In this document: positions 31,180 through 45,118 of the stretch, in pieces | Layout of the letters: the number at the start of each line of letters is the position of its first letter | How positions within the stretch are numbered: position 1 is the first letter of the stretch | NCBI GenBank assembly: GCA_033239525.1 | Contig: BSYO01000004.1 | Span: 27,256,037-27,320,036 of the forward strand | Direction: 5' to 3' | Source of the DNA: Nepenthes gracilis | Lineage: Eukaryota; Streptophyta; Magnoliopsida; Caryophyllales; Nepenthaceae | Length of the DNA stretch: 64,000 bases | Made by a program: the position numbers and the translations under genes | The notes under the pieces: generated by a model | Database searches by the model: none | The model's input: the letters and a program-made list of their open reading frames with translations, nothing else | Told to the model about the DNA's origin: nothing

Positions 31180-32290
31180 ACATAATTCTAATATTTTTCC
31201 ACTTAGTTCATTTGATGAATGCAATTATTAAATAAATTATGTGAACTTTAAGCATGCATCATTCTTGTCCCTCAACATCTAAGTCATAAAAATATTATTT
31301 TTAAATAATTTATAGGTGTGAATCATAGTAATTTGGTATTATAAGAGATATTATCCTATTTACCACAACACTATCAAATAATTTGGCCACCATCTAAAAT
31401 AATAAGTATGCATGTTGTTGAATGATAATATATTTGACAAAGAGTGTTCATATTATCATTTATCTAGAAATGTAATATTTGAATACAACGAAAAAAAAAA
31501 AACTCATGTGTAAATATCTCGAATGTCGATATATAAAGTAATGCATTTCAAGCACATATCAAGATTTACAACAAAATATACAAACTATCAAAATGTAATA
31601 TCCTTTTTGTTAATGGATTTATAATCATAAAATCAATACTAATATGTTTTATCTATATCTTTTTATTTTGGAAATTCACTTTTAATAATAAAATATTTAA
31701 TTTGTATATGTTTAATCCTCTTTAAGTACTTATCATTCATTACAATACATTCTTAATAGCTTGACTATATTGTCAATAATTTTAAATCTTAAAAAAGAAT
31801 TCCATGGTCATAATATATTAATTATGAGATTAATTTACACTTTTCTATGAGATTCGTATAATTAAAAGAAATACATAACCAGAGGTATATTTCCTAATAT
31901 TCAAGCACCCATTGGAGCAAACTTTAAATCGTAATTATTAACTAAAGTCATTTTCAATGAGTCCTTCAGAGTAAGAGAAAATGTCAAGTTGTAATCAATA
32001 TATCATTTTTTGTCAAAACTCAGGCTTTATATTATTTGACATTATTCTTAGAGTTGTACTTGAACTTAAAAATTATTTACAACCTACTGTGTGACATCCA
32101 TTGAGTGATTCAAATAGGATCTCAAATTTTATTATACTCTATTTATTTTAACTTATTTTTTAAGATATTGATCCATTTAAAAGAATCTCTACATTCTATG
32201 GCTTCCCTGTATCAAAAATAATACTTAACAGTTCTTATATTAAATTATAATTTTTATGAATATACTACGTAATTATATGAAATAGTTAAT
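31180..32290 (-). mobile_element. Copia remnant with internal deletion: RT start joined to RNase H end
   Basis: On the minus strand from about 32200, degenerate sequence matches the pre-RT and RT start of Copia pol (REAIEC...KWINILKNKLK, then SHSRL-K-IIFKFKYNSK-type text near 32060). After about 31930 it jumps to the RNase H stage (KYTSGYVFLL, then SIxSEFxK and RIKHIQIKYFIIKSE near 31670). The middle of RT is missing. A degenerate polypurine tract (AAGTGGAAAAA on the minus strand, about 31205-31215) precedes what should be a 3' LTR to the left. Stops are everywhere. Confidence 0.65.
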
Positions 32291-32799
32291 TTTTTTTCTA
32301 TGAAATCTTGTTATACTATTTTTTTGTAATCATTAATAGATTAATAGTGATAACCTTATTATTAAGTATTTGATTATTAATTTATTGTTCAATAATTATA
32401 TGAATAGTAATCTTCATAAAAATTAAGGATAAATGGGCATATACCGTAACTTTTTCAAATTTTGTATTTGTGAAACAACATTATCATTGTTGTCTAATCT
32501 AATTCACCCACTCTTAAGTTAATTTTTAAAACAACATATTGAACATGTTTTGAATGAACAAACATTTGGATAAAATATAAAACATAAATTGTAACATGTT
32601 TAAGTTTTATTTAAATTATTTTAATATTAATTGTAATTTTAAATAAGTTAGATATGATGAAAATTAATTAAATATTATAAAATTTTTGAAGAATATTTAG
32701 ATCAATTGGGTGGACGTTTAAGGTACACCCATGTTGACACCCAAGCACCAATTTAGATTATAAAAAAAAATTGAATATATATATATAATGAATAAAAAC

Positions 32800-33112
32800 A
32801 GACACAATGGCGTCGAGGAAAGAGGAGAGAAAAAAAGAAGGAAGAATGAAAGAAAAGAGAGGGAAGAGGTGAGAGATAAGAGAAGGGGAAAGAGGGTTTC
32901 GACGAGAGAGAGGCGTGCGGCGGAGGAAGAAGGAAAAGAAGATGAAGTGGTGGCTCGTGGGCAAGGTCGGCGATGTACTGACGAGGAGAGAGAGAGAAGG
33001 TTTGCGACAGTACGCAGCAAAGGGGGTGACGCAGGAAAGGTTAGCGACGACCGTCGGAGGCAGCAACGCACAAAAGAGAGAAGCCGCGCAAAGGAGGGAG
33101 AAATGACAATGG
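32800..33112. other. GC- and purine-rich island, unclassified
   Basis: About 300 bp of GA-rich plus strand (CT-rich minus strand), with GGCG/GACG words, in a region otherwise very AT-rich. Long open frames on both strands (up to 143 codons on the minus strand at 33149-32718) follow from the low stop-codon content of this sequence and show no domain. The edge near 32730 (TGTTGACACCCAAGC) and the CT/GC-rich minus strand resemble a transposon 5' leader or an LTR edge. I could not assign a family. Confidence 0.35.
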
Positions 33113-33895
33113 CTTGAACGGCACACAATAGGAGAGAGAAAATGCACAATTCGAGTACTTTCGAGTATCCTTCTTTAGATTTATAGAATATAAGATCGAG
33201 GTAAATATTTTCTAACTATATCTTTTATTTGATTTTGCATCTAATGTATTTTTATTTTGATTTAAAGGTTTTAAGCTTGTTAGTGCACATTTAACTAACC
33301 CATTTATTTTCATGTGCACGCATGATCTTTTATGTGGACGTAGTGACCCTTTCCTTTGAGCGATTTGATTAGATCTTATAATATATTTAAATATTTTAAT
33401 ATATTTGACGAGTTTGAGAATTTTATCCAAAACTAAATGTGATAAAATATAGTAAGCAACTTTACTTATGGAATATAGAGTACATAAGTGGCCAAGTATA
33501 CTAGCCTAATTTACATTTAATATGCCCTAAATTTACCGAGAGTATATGTAATCATTTCTCGAACTAATTTTTAAATAATCGAAACTCAAATTTGGTGCAT
33601 GATTTATATTTCTGTATAGATTTATATTGAATTTTTATTTGAATTTGGATTTAGATTTTAAACTTGAATTTAAGATTAGTTGATTTTGTCCATATATGGG
33701 TCTTGATATGTCTCATACAAATAATTTTACCTATATATTTTGATTCGGACCTTTAGACTATCTATTACGATACTATTTTGACTTCTGCGCACATTATTAA
33801 ATCATCCAACTAGTGAGATGATTAAGCTTTAGATTTGGATTTGGACTTAAACTTAAATTTGGATTTGACATATACTTATTAGAATCAGTTTGGAT

Positions 33896-33931
<36 letters not shown>
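33896..33931. repeat. (CA)n(TA)n microsatellite
   Basis: An alternating CA run passes into an alternating TA run, about 36 bp in total. Confidence 0.95.
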
Positions 33932-36900
33932 ATGAGCATGCATTAACGGTGTATCATGCAAATATTTTTTTGTCTAAATTATAATGTGTGCACATCATGT
34001 ATAAATCAAGTGCAACTACTTTACCTAAAATTGACATACATATGTTAGATGTCCGTCATGCATGATTATATGGTTATCAATTTCACGAGAAAAGTTAAAA
34101 ATTAACAATTCATAAAATATAATTCACTTATAAAAAATTAGTATAAAGATTTAGAATTCATAATTCATATATTCAAATTTGAAGAAATCAAATACAACAT
34201 ATATATATTCATATATGATAATCATGAATAAGAAAAGCCAAATTAATAATCATAATTGTCTTGAACAAAAATTACATGATTATTCAAACAACGCTTTAAC
34301 AGCACATATACCTATTGAGTAATTTAAATCTTTTAATATATTATCAAATCATTATATTATTTTATAATTGAATACTTCAAAATCAATACCATATTCAAAT
34401 TTATGTTTCAAGTTTTTTTTTATTTTGGAGTATCTGAAATCAATTTCTCTCATTTTGTCCTCATTTCTCTTTATTAATGAGAGTTATAATTTTTTTTGCC
34501 TAAAGGACTTCTTGTAATTTTTTGAAAGATTTTATAAAAATCAACATTCACCAAATACCGTACCTATAAGGCAAAATTCTATAATAAACTATAATAATAT
34601 GGTATGAACTTATATCATTTATTTATTTCAATAAATTGTTGACTATGTGTTACATCTTACGAGAAAATTTGAATTTGAGCATAAGAGATGATATATCATT
34701 GGAAAAAAATTATTAGGGTCCCACAACGCTTCTGTTCTCCTTATATTTCGTGCACGCAAACTTTGATTTTCAGGATTTTTGGCTTGTTCTAACCTTCTGT
34801 TATACGGGTCGAATCCAGAACCCGTAAGATATCCCACCAAGTTATATTGATTTTATTTTGTATATTACCATAACACTTTCTAAATCCGAAAATTAATAAA
34901 CAAGAAAGTGCATGGAGATCAGAACCCCATGCATATTTTTCTCCTATAACTTAACAAGATTGATGTAATGTCGTGCTTCACATACGCCCAGACGGCGTGG
35001 ATTTCGGTGATTCCTTCCTTCTTATTTGGCCTTTTATAATTAAAGCAGAACTTAGTAGAACATAGGCATTAAAGATTTCAGATCTACACATTAAATTATA
35101 TATATGTATGCTGACCGACTATTCAAACATAGAGTCATTAGAATATTATTAGCTAATTAAATCTAGCAAGTTTTTTGAAAAAATATTATATAATTAGTGT
35201 AACGTTAAAAGGTATCATAACAATATTATATTACTTGATTCTGCTGCAGCATTACAAATATATGAGCAAGAGACAAAGCTAATATTCTTCCGATTCTTGA
35301 GGGCATTATTTTAAATGTACTAGCAAGTAGTAGGACCTAAGTACCGATTAAATTAAGCGAATAATTATTAGCAAAATTACAATGCGAGTTACTAAGGTAG
35401 ACCGGCTCTAGCAACTTCATGGGTTGGGGATTAATGAAATGTCATTAATTTAATTATAATGAGTAGATCTTAATAACGAAAATCACCCTCCAATTCTTAA
35501 ATGATGGGAATAAAAACATGTGATCAACTTGGTACCGTGCAGCTAACTTATAGCCACCTTACAAGTCTTCACCTAACTTAGAATTTTTTTTTCTTTTATT
35601 AAAAGAAGCATCACGTAACATTTGTGAGAGTAAATATTATCATTGGGCATATATGAAATCTCATGAAATTAGGGTTTTTATTTCCCCTTCTAATATGAGG
35701 GTAGTTGACTACTATATATATATATATGATATGATTTGAATATAATATTTGTAATATTAATTCTTTGTGCACAAAATAATCTAATTTTGATTGGATTGTT
35801 CAGCAACAAGTGATGACTGCGAATACCAATGTGCCTCTTGATGCCATAGCTTTGGGAACCAAGCCTCGGTATTTCAATTTAGGGACATGATGAGCCCGTA
35901 TATGAAGAGAGAAGAGAAAACAAGGCTAATTTGAATTCAAGTCGAGTTGTTGACATGGGTGACACCCTTCTCCAACGGAGTGACATTATCATAAATTCAT
36001 AAAGCAGTATTGAATAACTAAGCCAAAGGGTTGCCATGGTCCCCTAGTGGAGTATTTGCTTTTACCTAATCACCTTAAGGTAGGCAAGAAGAATCTTTAC
36101 ATGGAACAATAGAGGGCCCCACAAGCTTGACGTATTGATTGACAACATTACATTATAAATCCTACCAGCCACGTCTAAGAAGTAATATCAAACAGTGTGA
36201 ACTGATTAATTGTGCCTGCAGCAGCAAGGGGGTCCACAAACATCCATGAGTACCACATGTAGCTTCAATATGAGGCCAATCAGTCAATGCCTACGTGGTC
36301 CAATGGCTACTCCTAACACTAGTCTATGAATATTAACCTTGACCCTCATTTTTGTGATTGAATTATAAAGGGTTAAAAAAAGTGAATACTATGTTAAAAT
36401 CAACACTCTTTTTACATTTAAAAATATTCTATAACTTAAAACTGAATTCTTAACTTAAGAAGTGTATTATATTCTTCTTGACTCGAGTTTGACCTGAGCT
36501 CGACATACTATGATTAGAATCCAATAGTTTTCCCAGTGAGCAACACACTGGATCAACATCATTCTTTTAGCCCACAGGAAATAGTATTCTGTCGTCATCT
36601 CTTTTTGATGGAACTCCATTTGGTAGCTCTATCTATTTCTATTTGCTTAAAATTATTGTTTTGTGGTCTAAGCTAAGGGACTCGTTGTGATATATCTCAC
36701 TCTTTTGGCTCAAACTCGTACTGATTTAGATATTGATATAATTATTCTTAGAACAAAACCTATACTCTTTTACTCTTTTTTGTTTGTGGTTCACAATTCC
36801 AATGACTTAATCATCAAGATTGAATGTTACTTTAAGCCATCTTTATTTTGGATCAAACTCTCAATTTAGTTACACATCATATTGTTTGAAAAATGGTTAT

Positions 36901-37295
36901 TTTATGAATGATCACTAGTCGCATACATTGATAATCCAATTTAAAAAGTAAATAAAGTGCGTAACCAAAAGACTTAAAATTTTTTCATACTCTCAATAGT
37001 TAAATTTTTTTCTAATATCTAATGACTTTAATCATAAATGTCGGTCTAATACATTTCAATGCATTAAAATCATTATCACCGTTAACAGTATAAAAAGAGA
37101 TAAAAATAAACAGACCTTAGAAAGAATATTGGTGCGAGCAAGCTGGAGAGTCAAGAATGGAATGGAATGGAATGAATAATTAATTATTGTCTTCAAGTAG
37201 GACAAGCACGAGGAATATAAAATATATTTGTACATATATAAAGCCCCAGCATTTGACAGTATTGAAAGTGAGCATTCGAAGACATAATTGACAAC

Positions 37296-37324
37296 ATTAA
37301 TTAATTAATTAATTAATTAATTAA
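37296..37324. repeat. (TTAA)n tetranucleotide repeat
   Basis: About seven uninterrupted TTAA units. Confidence 0.95.
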
Positions 37325-39462
37325 TCGTTTCCTACTCCAGGATACCATTTGTTTTTCCGCTAGTCCAGCGAGGATAGTATTAATGTAATCATGATTTAGT
37401 ATAATAAATTATACCTAACCAATCAAAATCACTAAAATAAAACCTTTCACAAATCTCTTGTTGTGAATATAGATGCTTGTAATTAACTTGATTAAAATTG
37501 GATCTATGTGATCTAATTGATTTAAAATTTTATAGGACTTAATCAAAATATAAAAATATTATGTATAGATACAGTTATAAAATTAGGACTTGATTAACTT
37601 TTTGAATCTTGAACAATCACAATCACAAGTAAAAGAAATTATAATTTTTTAATAAAATTATTTTTTTATTTTAAATAAATATTGAGTTTAAAAATTATTT
37701 TAATATATATTATTTTTTATAATTAATAATTTTTTATGTCTAAACTTTTAAAATATTAATTTTTTTTAAAATATTTTTATAAAAATATAAATTTTTAAAT
37801 AAATATACTAAAAATTAGAAAATATCAATTTATCAGCCTCTATCTGACTAATGGATGAGCAAGATTAAGGCTTTCGGTTCCGGTGAACGAGCCTATTTAA
37901 CTCGACATAATTTATTAGTCATAAATTTTTATTCAAATTTATTTTTATTCAATCTAAACCTAATTTTAATCACATCAATATTTAATCTTATTATTTTTTT
38001 TGTTGTGATCTTAACAAATCTGAACAATTTTGAATAAAAAAAAGAGCATCTTCATCCCATAGGGGCGTGTGCATGGAGTTAATATTTAATTAATGAGGAG
38101 GTAGGGCAAAACATTCATTAAGACCAAGAGGAGAGAACCCAGAAAAAAAAAAAAAAAGGTAAAGAGCAGATGAGGAGGAGGACGACTAAATTATCGGATG
38201 TTGTTATTTATTTTTAATATTGGCCACTTTTAAATAAATTTATATGATGTTAAAAAAGTTTTTAAAAATTATATCAAATAATATTTTTCCTAAATACTAT
38301 ATTTTATTATTTTAATTAATTTTTAATTAAATAGTATATCTTATATATTTTTTATTGGAGTATCGGGGATTAAATTTAAATTAGGCATTGAAATCTTTGA
38401 TCGATGATTAAATTTTGACTTGAAATGTTATTTTTTTATTTCTTTGTGATACATTTTTATTATATTTGTTATGTTTTTTTAAAATATCTCTTAATATTTA
38501 TTTATTTTAATATATATATATAAAATTAGGCACATAATTTTTAAACTAGCGAATATAATTCTACAAACTGCATAAACCACACAAATCAAACTATCCAAAA
38601 AATTGACTGTTTGGACAATTTATTTCAACTGATAATTTAATTTAATTTAATAAAAATCAAACTATACTACATGATTATTCTTTTATCTGTATTAAATCGA
38701 ACCATATTTACTCAGGGTATCGAAGTTCTATTTAAAGACTTCACGTATTAAGACAAATTCCTAGCTAGATGTTTAATTTTGGCTTGTTCTTAATTGCTAT
38801 CCTTGAAGCCACTAAACCCTACGCAATACCCTCCCATTAGTACGCGCCGCCCACCGTGCTGCGCCACTGCCGCCGGACCTTTTGTGTTTCCCGGTCATCC
38901 TAAATCAATGATAAATGCTCCTCCAATGACTTTTCTTAAAGCATAAAATATTTGGTAGAATACTTTTTTAATAAATAAGTAATTTAATTAAGTATTCAAG
39001 AACTATATAATTAATACCCTAATAAATTGGGCTACATTTCAATACGTGTGAAGGACCCAAATGAAAATAAACTTCTCAGAAAACACGAAAAGCAAAATCT
39101 GAAAAAGGAACGAAAACTATTGACAACACAAAACAAGATGAACCGAGAGAAGTTAGGCAATTGGCACCGGCTCCTATCCTAAGCCTCACTGGTTAGAAAT
39201 CATAGGATTTACGTCCACTCTTCTCTTTAACCATATTGGCTAATTTACTAACAAGAAAGCACAAAATGGCTCAACTTTGTTCTTCTGTGCTGCACTTGGA
39301 AGGTTTGCCATACTATGCTAAATGCAGCAAATGTTAGCTGCAATAACTGATTTATAAGCAGTTTGAATGAGCCCTTACCATTGCAGTTGCTTGAAGCCCA
39401 TTTGACTGCCATGTTCCAACAAAGAGCTGGTCAAAGTGCATTCTACACTTATGCATATATCC

Positions 39463-40294
39463 TGTTGGACCAGAAAAGGATTAGACAGATGCGAACACTT
39501 TAAACTTGTTAAGGCAAATGACCGGTTGGACAACAAACACTCGGACACATATAGAATGGGAGACAGAGAGGAAAAATATACAGTTTTACGTGGAAAATCA
39601 TTCACAAATCGAAGGAAAAAATCACGGGACATTTAATTCTCAACAAATCTACTATATAAAAAGCAGTTACACAAACCACGCGGCTACACAAACCCAAGAG
39701 ACGAAAACGAAGAATAGAGTATAAGTATGTGAAAACTCACACATAATTTTTCACTCACTGTTCTCGCTTTTCTTTTACTCTTTCTCTCCTCTTTTCAACA
39801 CTTAGAATTTTAGACGCAGCTCTCATGCATACAACACTCTCTACACACACTACAATATATATATATATATATATATTGACTGTTGAAAGTAATAGCCAAG
39901 CCAACATGGTTGACATCTGTACAGACAACCGCCTTACGCATGTACCCTGCTGCAGCAGCTCTGTACCGGCACTCCCCTGAAAAAGATCGTATCCTATAGA
40001 AAACAGTTCTGTAGATACTCTATAGAAGAGGCTCTACAGAGATTGCGCATGCTGAGACAATCTTTTGAATTGGCATCTACGTGCGCTTTCATGAAGTAAG
40101 TCTTTGAACCTTGGCTGCTTACAAAGACCTCGGCCTTATACTGTACAGAGTTCACGGACTTATGCATCATAAGTCCTCGTACAATGATGACTTCGTCCAT
40201 TTCCAGAATCCTCAGACGAAAAGCTCATAAGTCTGCGGATTACATCCACACAAAAATCCGCAACCTTTTTCCCTACAATGGAGTGACCCCAATA
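39463..40294 (-). repeat. Copia-B 3' LTR
   Basis: On the plus strand it runs TGTTGGACCAG...GAGTGACCCCAATA; the last bases are a decayed CAACA. It contains a longer TA run (39855-39876) than its partner. Confidence 0.92.
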
Positions 40295-42412
40295 AACTTC
40301 CTCTCTCGACCAAGTGGGAACAAAATTAGTCAGCCCAGCGATATCACAACAAATTTCAAGCTTTTCTTTGGATAAAATTTTTGTCATCATGTCTGACACA
40401 TTTTCATCCAACCGGACCTTCTCTACTGATATCTTTCTTTCATCAATAGCATCTCTCACCCAATAATATCGAACGTCAATGTGCTTCGATCTCAAGTAGA
40501 ATGAGAAATTCCTATACAAGTGTATGGCACTTTGGCTATCACATAGTACCACGTATATTTTCTGTCTTAAACCCAACTCTTAAATAAACCTTTTCATCCA
40601 TAATAACTTTTTGTTAGCCTTAGACACTGCAATGTACTCGACTTCCGTAATGAAAAGAGTAATACACTATTACAACTTAGATTAACCAAGTGCTCGGATG
40701 TGGATTTACAGGAGTCAATATCCCCGACCATATCTGCATCTATGTAGCTGACCAACTGAAACTTCTCTTCTCCAAGTTGCAGACATATTTTTTAAGTTTT
40801 TTGGATATATCTCAGAATTCACTTCACAGCAGACCAGTACTCCTTTCCTGGATTTGAGAAGAATCTACTAACAGTACTGATCGCATGAGTAGTGTCAGGC
40901 CTTGTGCACCCAGCTGCGTACATCAAGTTACCAACGACCGACGAATAAGGTATACCTCTCATACAGGCTTTCTTTGTGTTCAATAATGGACATTACTTCC
41001 TACTTAATTTGAAGTGGTTAGCCAGTGGAATGCTCACCGGTTTGGATTTTTTCATGTCGAACCATTGGAGCACTCTCTCAATGTAACTCTCTAGAGACAG
41101 CCAAAATTTTTTGTTTTTTTGATAGTAAAATATTCTGATCCCCAAAATCTACTTCGCCAGCTCGAAATCTTTCATAACAAATGACTATCCTAATTGCTTT
41201 TTCGACTCCTAAATCCGAGCGCTATTTTATTCGACAATTAGCATGTTGTCAACATAAAGAAGGACGATAAAATTATCCTCGAAAAATCTCTATATGAAGA
41301 TACAGTGGTCAGAAGCAGCCCTTTGGTATCCTTGTCCGACCATGATAAACTAAACTTCTTATACCACTATCTTGGTGTCTGTTTTAGTCTCTACAGGCTT
41401 TTCCTTAAACGACAAACTAATCCTTCCTTCTCCTTGATTTTGAACCACTTTGGTTGTTCCATGTAAATATCTTCCTCAATGTCACCGTGAAGGAATGCTA
41501 TCCGAACATCTAGCTACTCTACCTCTAAATTGAGGGTAGCTGCTAAACCAAACACAACACAAACGAAAGACATTTTCACCACCGGCACAAAGATCTTATC
41601 AAAATTCACACATTAGCGCTGATTAAAACATTTAACTACCAACCGTGCCTTATACTCCGGCTGCATGGTGTCCTCGGATGTTTTCAATCGGAAGACCTAT
41701 TTATTCGTTAGGGCTTTCTTCCCTTTAGGTAGCTCAACCAATTCAAAAGTATGATTTTTATATGGTGAAGTCATCTCATCATTCATTACTTTCAACTATT
41801 TTTCTTTGTTCTTATCCCTCATAGTCTCATCATAGTCTTCAAGCTCATCTGCGTTAGTGAGCAAAATATACTTGCTAGGAGATTGGCGAACGGACGGCCT
41901 CCTACCTCTCGTGGACCGTTGGACAGATATCTCATGAGCCTCCTCGGCCTATTGAGGAATGACATCTTCCTGACTTCATTAAATGCCTCGTCAGTTTCAT
42001 TACTATCCTCGACCATTCTTGGGCCATTGACCTCGTCCCGAGGAGGTACTGGACGAATATCATTAGTAATAATCTTATCTGTTCGTCCAATTTTAGAGTT
42101 GACCATCTCACTGGTATCTTTGATGGTTTCAGTTTCAACAAAAGTAACATCTCTCGACCGAATAAGCTTTCGTTTAATTGGGTCATAAAGTCTAAACCCC
42201 ATTTCATCTTTTCCATAGCTTAAGAAGACACATTGCTTCGTCTTTGGCTCAAAATTGATCCTCTCATCCTTTGGGATATGAACAAAGGTTTTGTACCCAA
42301 ATACCAGCAGATGGTTATAAGATGACTTCTTTTTCGACCAAATATAATCTGATACATCACCATTCAGTGGTCTACTGGGCGACCTATTGATAACATATGC
42401 CACAGTCTTCAA
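40295..42412 (-). pseudogene. Copia-B integrase end, reverse transcriptase and RNase H
   Basis: The frame at 42412-41819 begins in the integrase C-terminal region ([55 protein letters not shown]). The RT follows in shifted frames: EYKARLVVK near 41640, NLEVE-LDVRIAFLHGDIEED near 41490, and the catalytic box as YVDN instead of YVDD near 41240. The RNase H end at 40576-40160 is well preserved: VVLCDSQSAIHLYRN, RSKHIDVRYYWVRD, MMTKILSKEKLE. Loss of the YVDD Asp and multiple stops make it inactive. Confidence 0.9.
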
Positions 42413-42421
42413 TGTTTCTGC

Positions 42422-43400
42422 CTAGAAGGAACTAGACAACTTTGCCTCAGAAAATATACACCTGACCCTTTTAACAGTGTGCGGTTCATTCGCTGGACCA
42501 CTCCATTCAATTGCGGTATTTTTATGGTGTTCTTTGATACCGGATACCATGAGACCTACAGTAGGCATCAAATACTCCAATATATTCTCCGCTATTATTG
42601 CTCCGGACAGCATTCAGCTTCTTTCCCGTCTGTCGTTCCACCAAAGTATGAAAATGCTCAAAAGTACCGAGGATTTGGTCCTTGATCTTTAGTGGGTAAA
42701 CCCACAATTTTCTTGAATAGTCGTCGATGAACGACACAAAGTACTAAGCCCTTCCAAATGATTTTTCTTTGAATAGTCCACACACATCAGGTGAATCCGG
42801 GTCAAGTAGTTTTGTCTTTACAAAGGACGATTTTCCTTGGAAGGAGACCCTTCTTTCTTTTCCAGCCATATAGTCGGGATAAGTCCTCGGTCCATCTGCC
42901 TTTACTTCTGGAATAAGGCCTTTCTCGACCAAGTGGTATATTCTCTTGTCACTCATGTGACCCAACCTGCGGTGCCATAGATCCGAGAACTTCTCAATGC
43001 TCGTGATATTCATGTCCTCGGCCACAGTAGGCGCCATCATCACATATAGGCCAGCAATCTTCTATCCTCAGGTAACAACCAAATATCATCTAGTTAGCTT
43101 CTATTCTCCTTCACATAAGGTATTACAATAACATTTATCGTCTAACTTGCCAACTGAAATTACATTCATCCGAATATTAGGGACATGCAATATATCTTTT
43201 AACAATAATCTTGTCCAATTATTGGTGACCAGCAACATGTCACCTCCGGCAACAGTTAGGAACGTTCCTTCATTACCCATCCTTATTACTTCAAAATCTC
43301 CTAGAGTATAAGAAATAAACAATCCTCTTTTGGATGTCACGTGAAGAGAGACACCGGTGTCAACCACCCAATTGGACTCATGATTCATCAAACTTACCAC
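42422..43400 (-). pseudogene. Copia-B protease and integrase
   Basis: The protease site at 43400 onward reads NWVVDTGVSLHVTS, so the catalytic DTG is intact. The pre-integrase zinc domain (43043-42744) has HRRLGHMSD and then TYPDYMAGK, where the CX2C cysteines are both replaced by Tyr. The integrase core (42737-42522) keeps FIDDYSRKLWVYPLK and EYIGVFDAYC, but the second acidic residue is replaced (RSNNSGEY rather than the usual D). These changes would abolish zinc binding and strand transfer. Confidence 0.88.
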
Positions 43401-44265
43401 GTTGTCTACTTCACAAATTAACTGGAGGTCACCTCCTATAACAATTGAAACCGAGGACTTTTCCTTATCTTGTCCCTTTTCTCCTTTGCTCTCCCTTTCA
43501 ATATTTTTATGCTTTTACTTGTAACAATATTTCTTAATTTTGGTATTTCTTTCACAATGATGACACTCAATATTTTAAAATCTTGATCTGAACTTACTAC
43601 GACCCTTTTCACCTTACTTTGGGCCACGCCCCTTACTTCTTCCTCATGACTTAGTCACGAGCACCTCAAAATGGGAAGAAGTGAAAGTCCCTTGAGACTG
43701 CATTGTCTTATTCATGAGTAAGGAGGCAACAACCTCGTCCAATTTAAATGTGCCCTTTCCAAATAACAATGTCGCCACAATATGATTATATGACACTGAT
43801 AAAGAAGTCAACAATACCAACGCCTTATCCTCACCCTTGATCTCCCTATTAACGGTCGACATCTGTGTGACGATCCTATTGAATTCGTCCAGATACTTTT
43901 CAAAACTACTTTCTCGGATAGACGTAACCCATAAAACTGCTTGTTCACATGCAATCTCGTTGTCAAGTATTTGGACTTATATCAGCTTTAAAACTTCTCC
44001 CAAATTTTAACCGGGTCTGACAGGTCGAGAACCTCTTTAGCGTGTCGTCAGTGAGACATAACTTAATAGTACAGTTTATAAGATCTCTCTTGTCTTACCA
44101 TTCCTCATTGGTCAGGTTTTTCTACTTCTCATCCTTCTTCCTTAACGCCTTCACGGTTCCTTCTTGGGTCAAAATATTCTTCACTCTTTCTTATCAAAGA
44201 ATGAAATTACCCTACCCATTGAATTGCTCCATACTAAATGGTAAGTTTTTTGAGAACGACGCCAT
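43401..44265 (-). pseudogene. Copia-B gag
   Basis: The ATG at 44265 (MASFSKNLPFSMEQFNG) starts a Copia gag. The middle is readable at 43862-43644 (EDKALVLLTSLSVSYNHIVATLLFGKGTFKLDEV). A zinc-knuckle position near 43560-43510 reads CHHCERNTKIKKYC, with Lys where the zinc-binding His should be. Several frameshifts are present. Confidence 0.85.
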
Positions 44266-44301
44266 TTAATCGGTGGCTTTGAACATATCTTTAATACCAC
44301 T

Positions 44302-45118
44302 TGTTAGATCAGAAAAGGATCAGACAAATATGAACACTTTAAACTTATTAAGGCAAATGACCAATTGGATAACAAACACTCGGACACACACAGAATGGGA
44401 AACAAAGAGAAGAACACGCAATTTTATATGAAAAATCTTTCACAAATCGAAGAAAAAAATCACAAAATATTTAGTTCTCAACAAATCCACCATGTCAAAA
44501 ATGGTTACACAAACTACACGCTTATACAAGTCCAAGAGGCAAAAACAAAGAACAGAGTACAAGTATGCGAAAACTCACAATTGATTTTTCATTCACTACT
44601 TTCATTTTTCTTCCACTCTTTCTCTCATCTTTTCAACAATTAAAATTTCACACACACCTCTCATACATACAATATTCTCTACACACATTACAATATATAT
44701 ATTGACTGTTAAAAGTAACAGCCAAGTTAACGTGGATGACACCCGTACAGATAGCCGCTTGATGTACGTACCCCCTACAGTAACTCTGCACCAGCACTCC
44801 CTTGAAAAATATTGTACCCTGCAGAAAACAACTCTACAGGTGCATTACAGAAGCGGCTCTATAGAGATTGCGCATACTCAGACAATATTTTGAACTGACA
44901 CCCATGTACACTTTCATCAAGCAGGTTCTCGAACCTTGGCCACTCACAAAGACCTCAACCTTATATTGTACAGAGTTCTCAGACTTATGATGCATAAGTC
45001 CTCAAACAATAATGACTCCGTCCATTTTCAGAATCCTCGGACGGAAAGTTCATAAGTCCGCGGATTACATCCATGCAAAAGTCTACGACCTTTTTCCTAC
45101 AAGGGTGTGACCCGAACA
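44302..45118 (-). repeat. Copia-B 5' LTR
   Basis: On the plus strand it runs TGTTAGATCAG...GTGTGACCCGAACA and matches 39463-40294 along its length. The right terminus GTGACCC-AACA is shared with the solo LTR at 58792-59474, which marks them as one family. Confidence 0.92.

Larger units (their letters stand above)
33200..39450. other. Long AT-rich intergenic stretch, no gene recognised
   Basis: No coding or LTR structure can be supported. Simple repeats at 33896-33931 and 37296-37324 are listed separately. The frame at 34840-34643 (minus) and the sequence near 35800-35890 look slightly less random, but neither shows a family motif. Confidence 0.5.
39463..45118 (-). mobile_element. Copia LTR retrotransposon (Copia-B), exact ends, TATCC duplication
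   Basis: This 5,656-bp element on the minus strand is bounded by two similar LTRs (44302-45118 is 5', 39463-40294 is 3'). It is flanked by TATCC on both sides (39458-39462 and 45119-45123), a perfect 5-bp target duplication. A primer site (TGGTATTAAAGAT, minus, ending near 44300) adjoins the 5' LTR, and a purine tract (GAGAGAGGAAG, minus, near 40297-40307) precedes the 3' LTR. Internal order is gag, protease, integrase, RT, RNase H. Coding parts are frameshifted and several catalytic residues are lost, but all domains are recognisable. Confidence 0.95.

Noticed and set aside
32718..33149. A 143-codon minus-strand frame with hydrophobic and Ser/Leu-rich sequence
   Set aside because: The CT-rich strand gives Ser, Leu and Pro runs in any frame; the opposite strand is open as well, so this is composition rather than coding.
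39300..39462. A possible host exon interrupted by Copia-B (minus strand, segment LFVGTWQSNG near 39400, with a GT donor after GCAATG)
   Set aside because: The frame is short, crosses the insertion site without clear continuation on the other side, and resembles no family; too weak to call.
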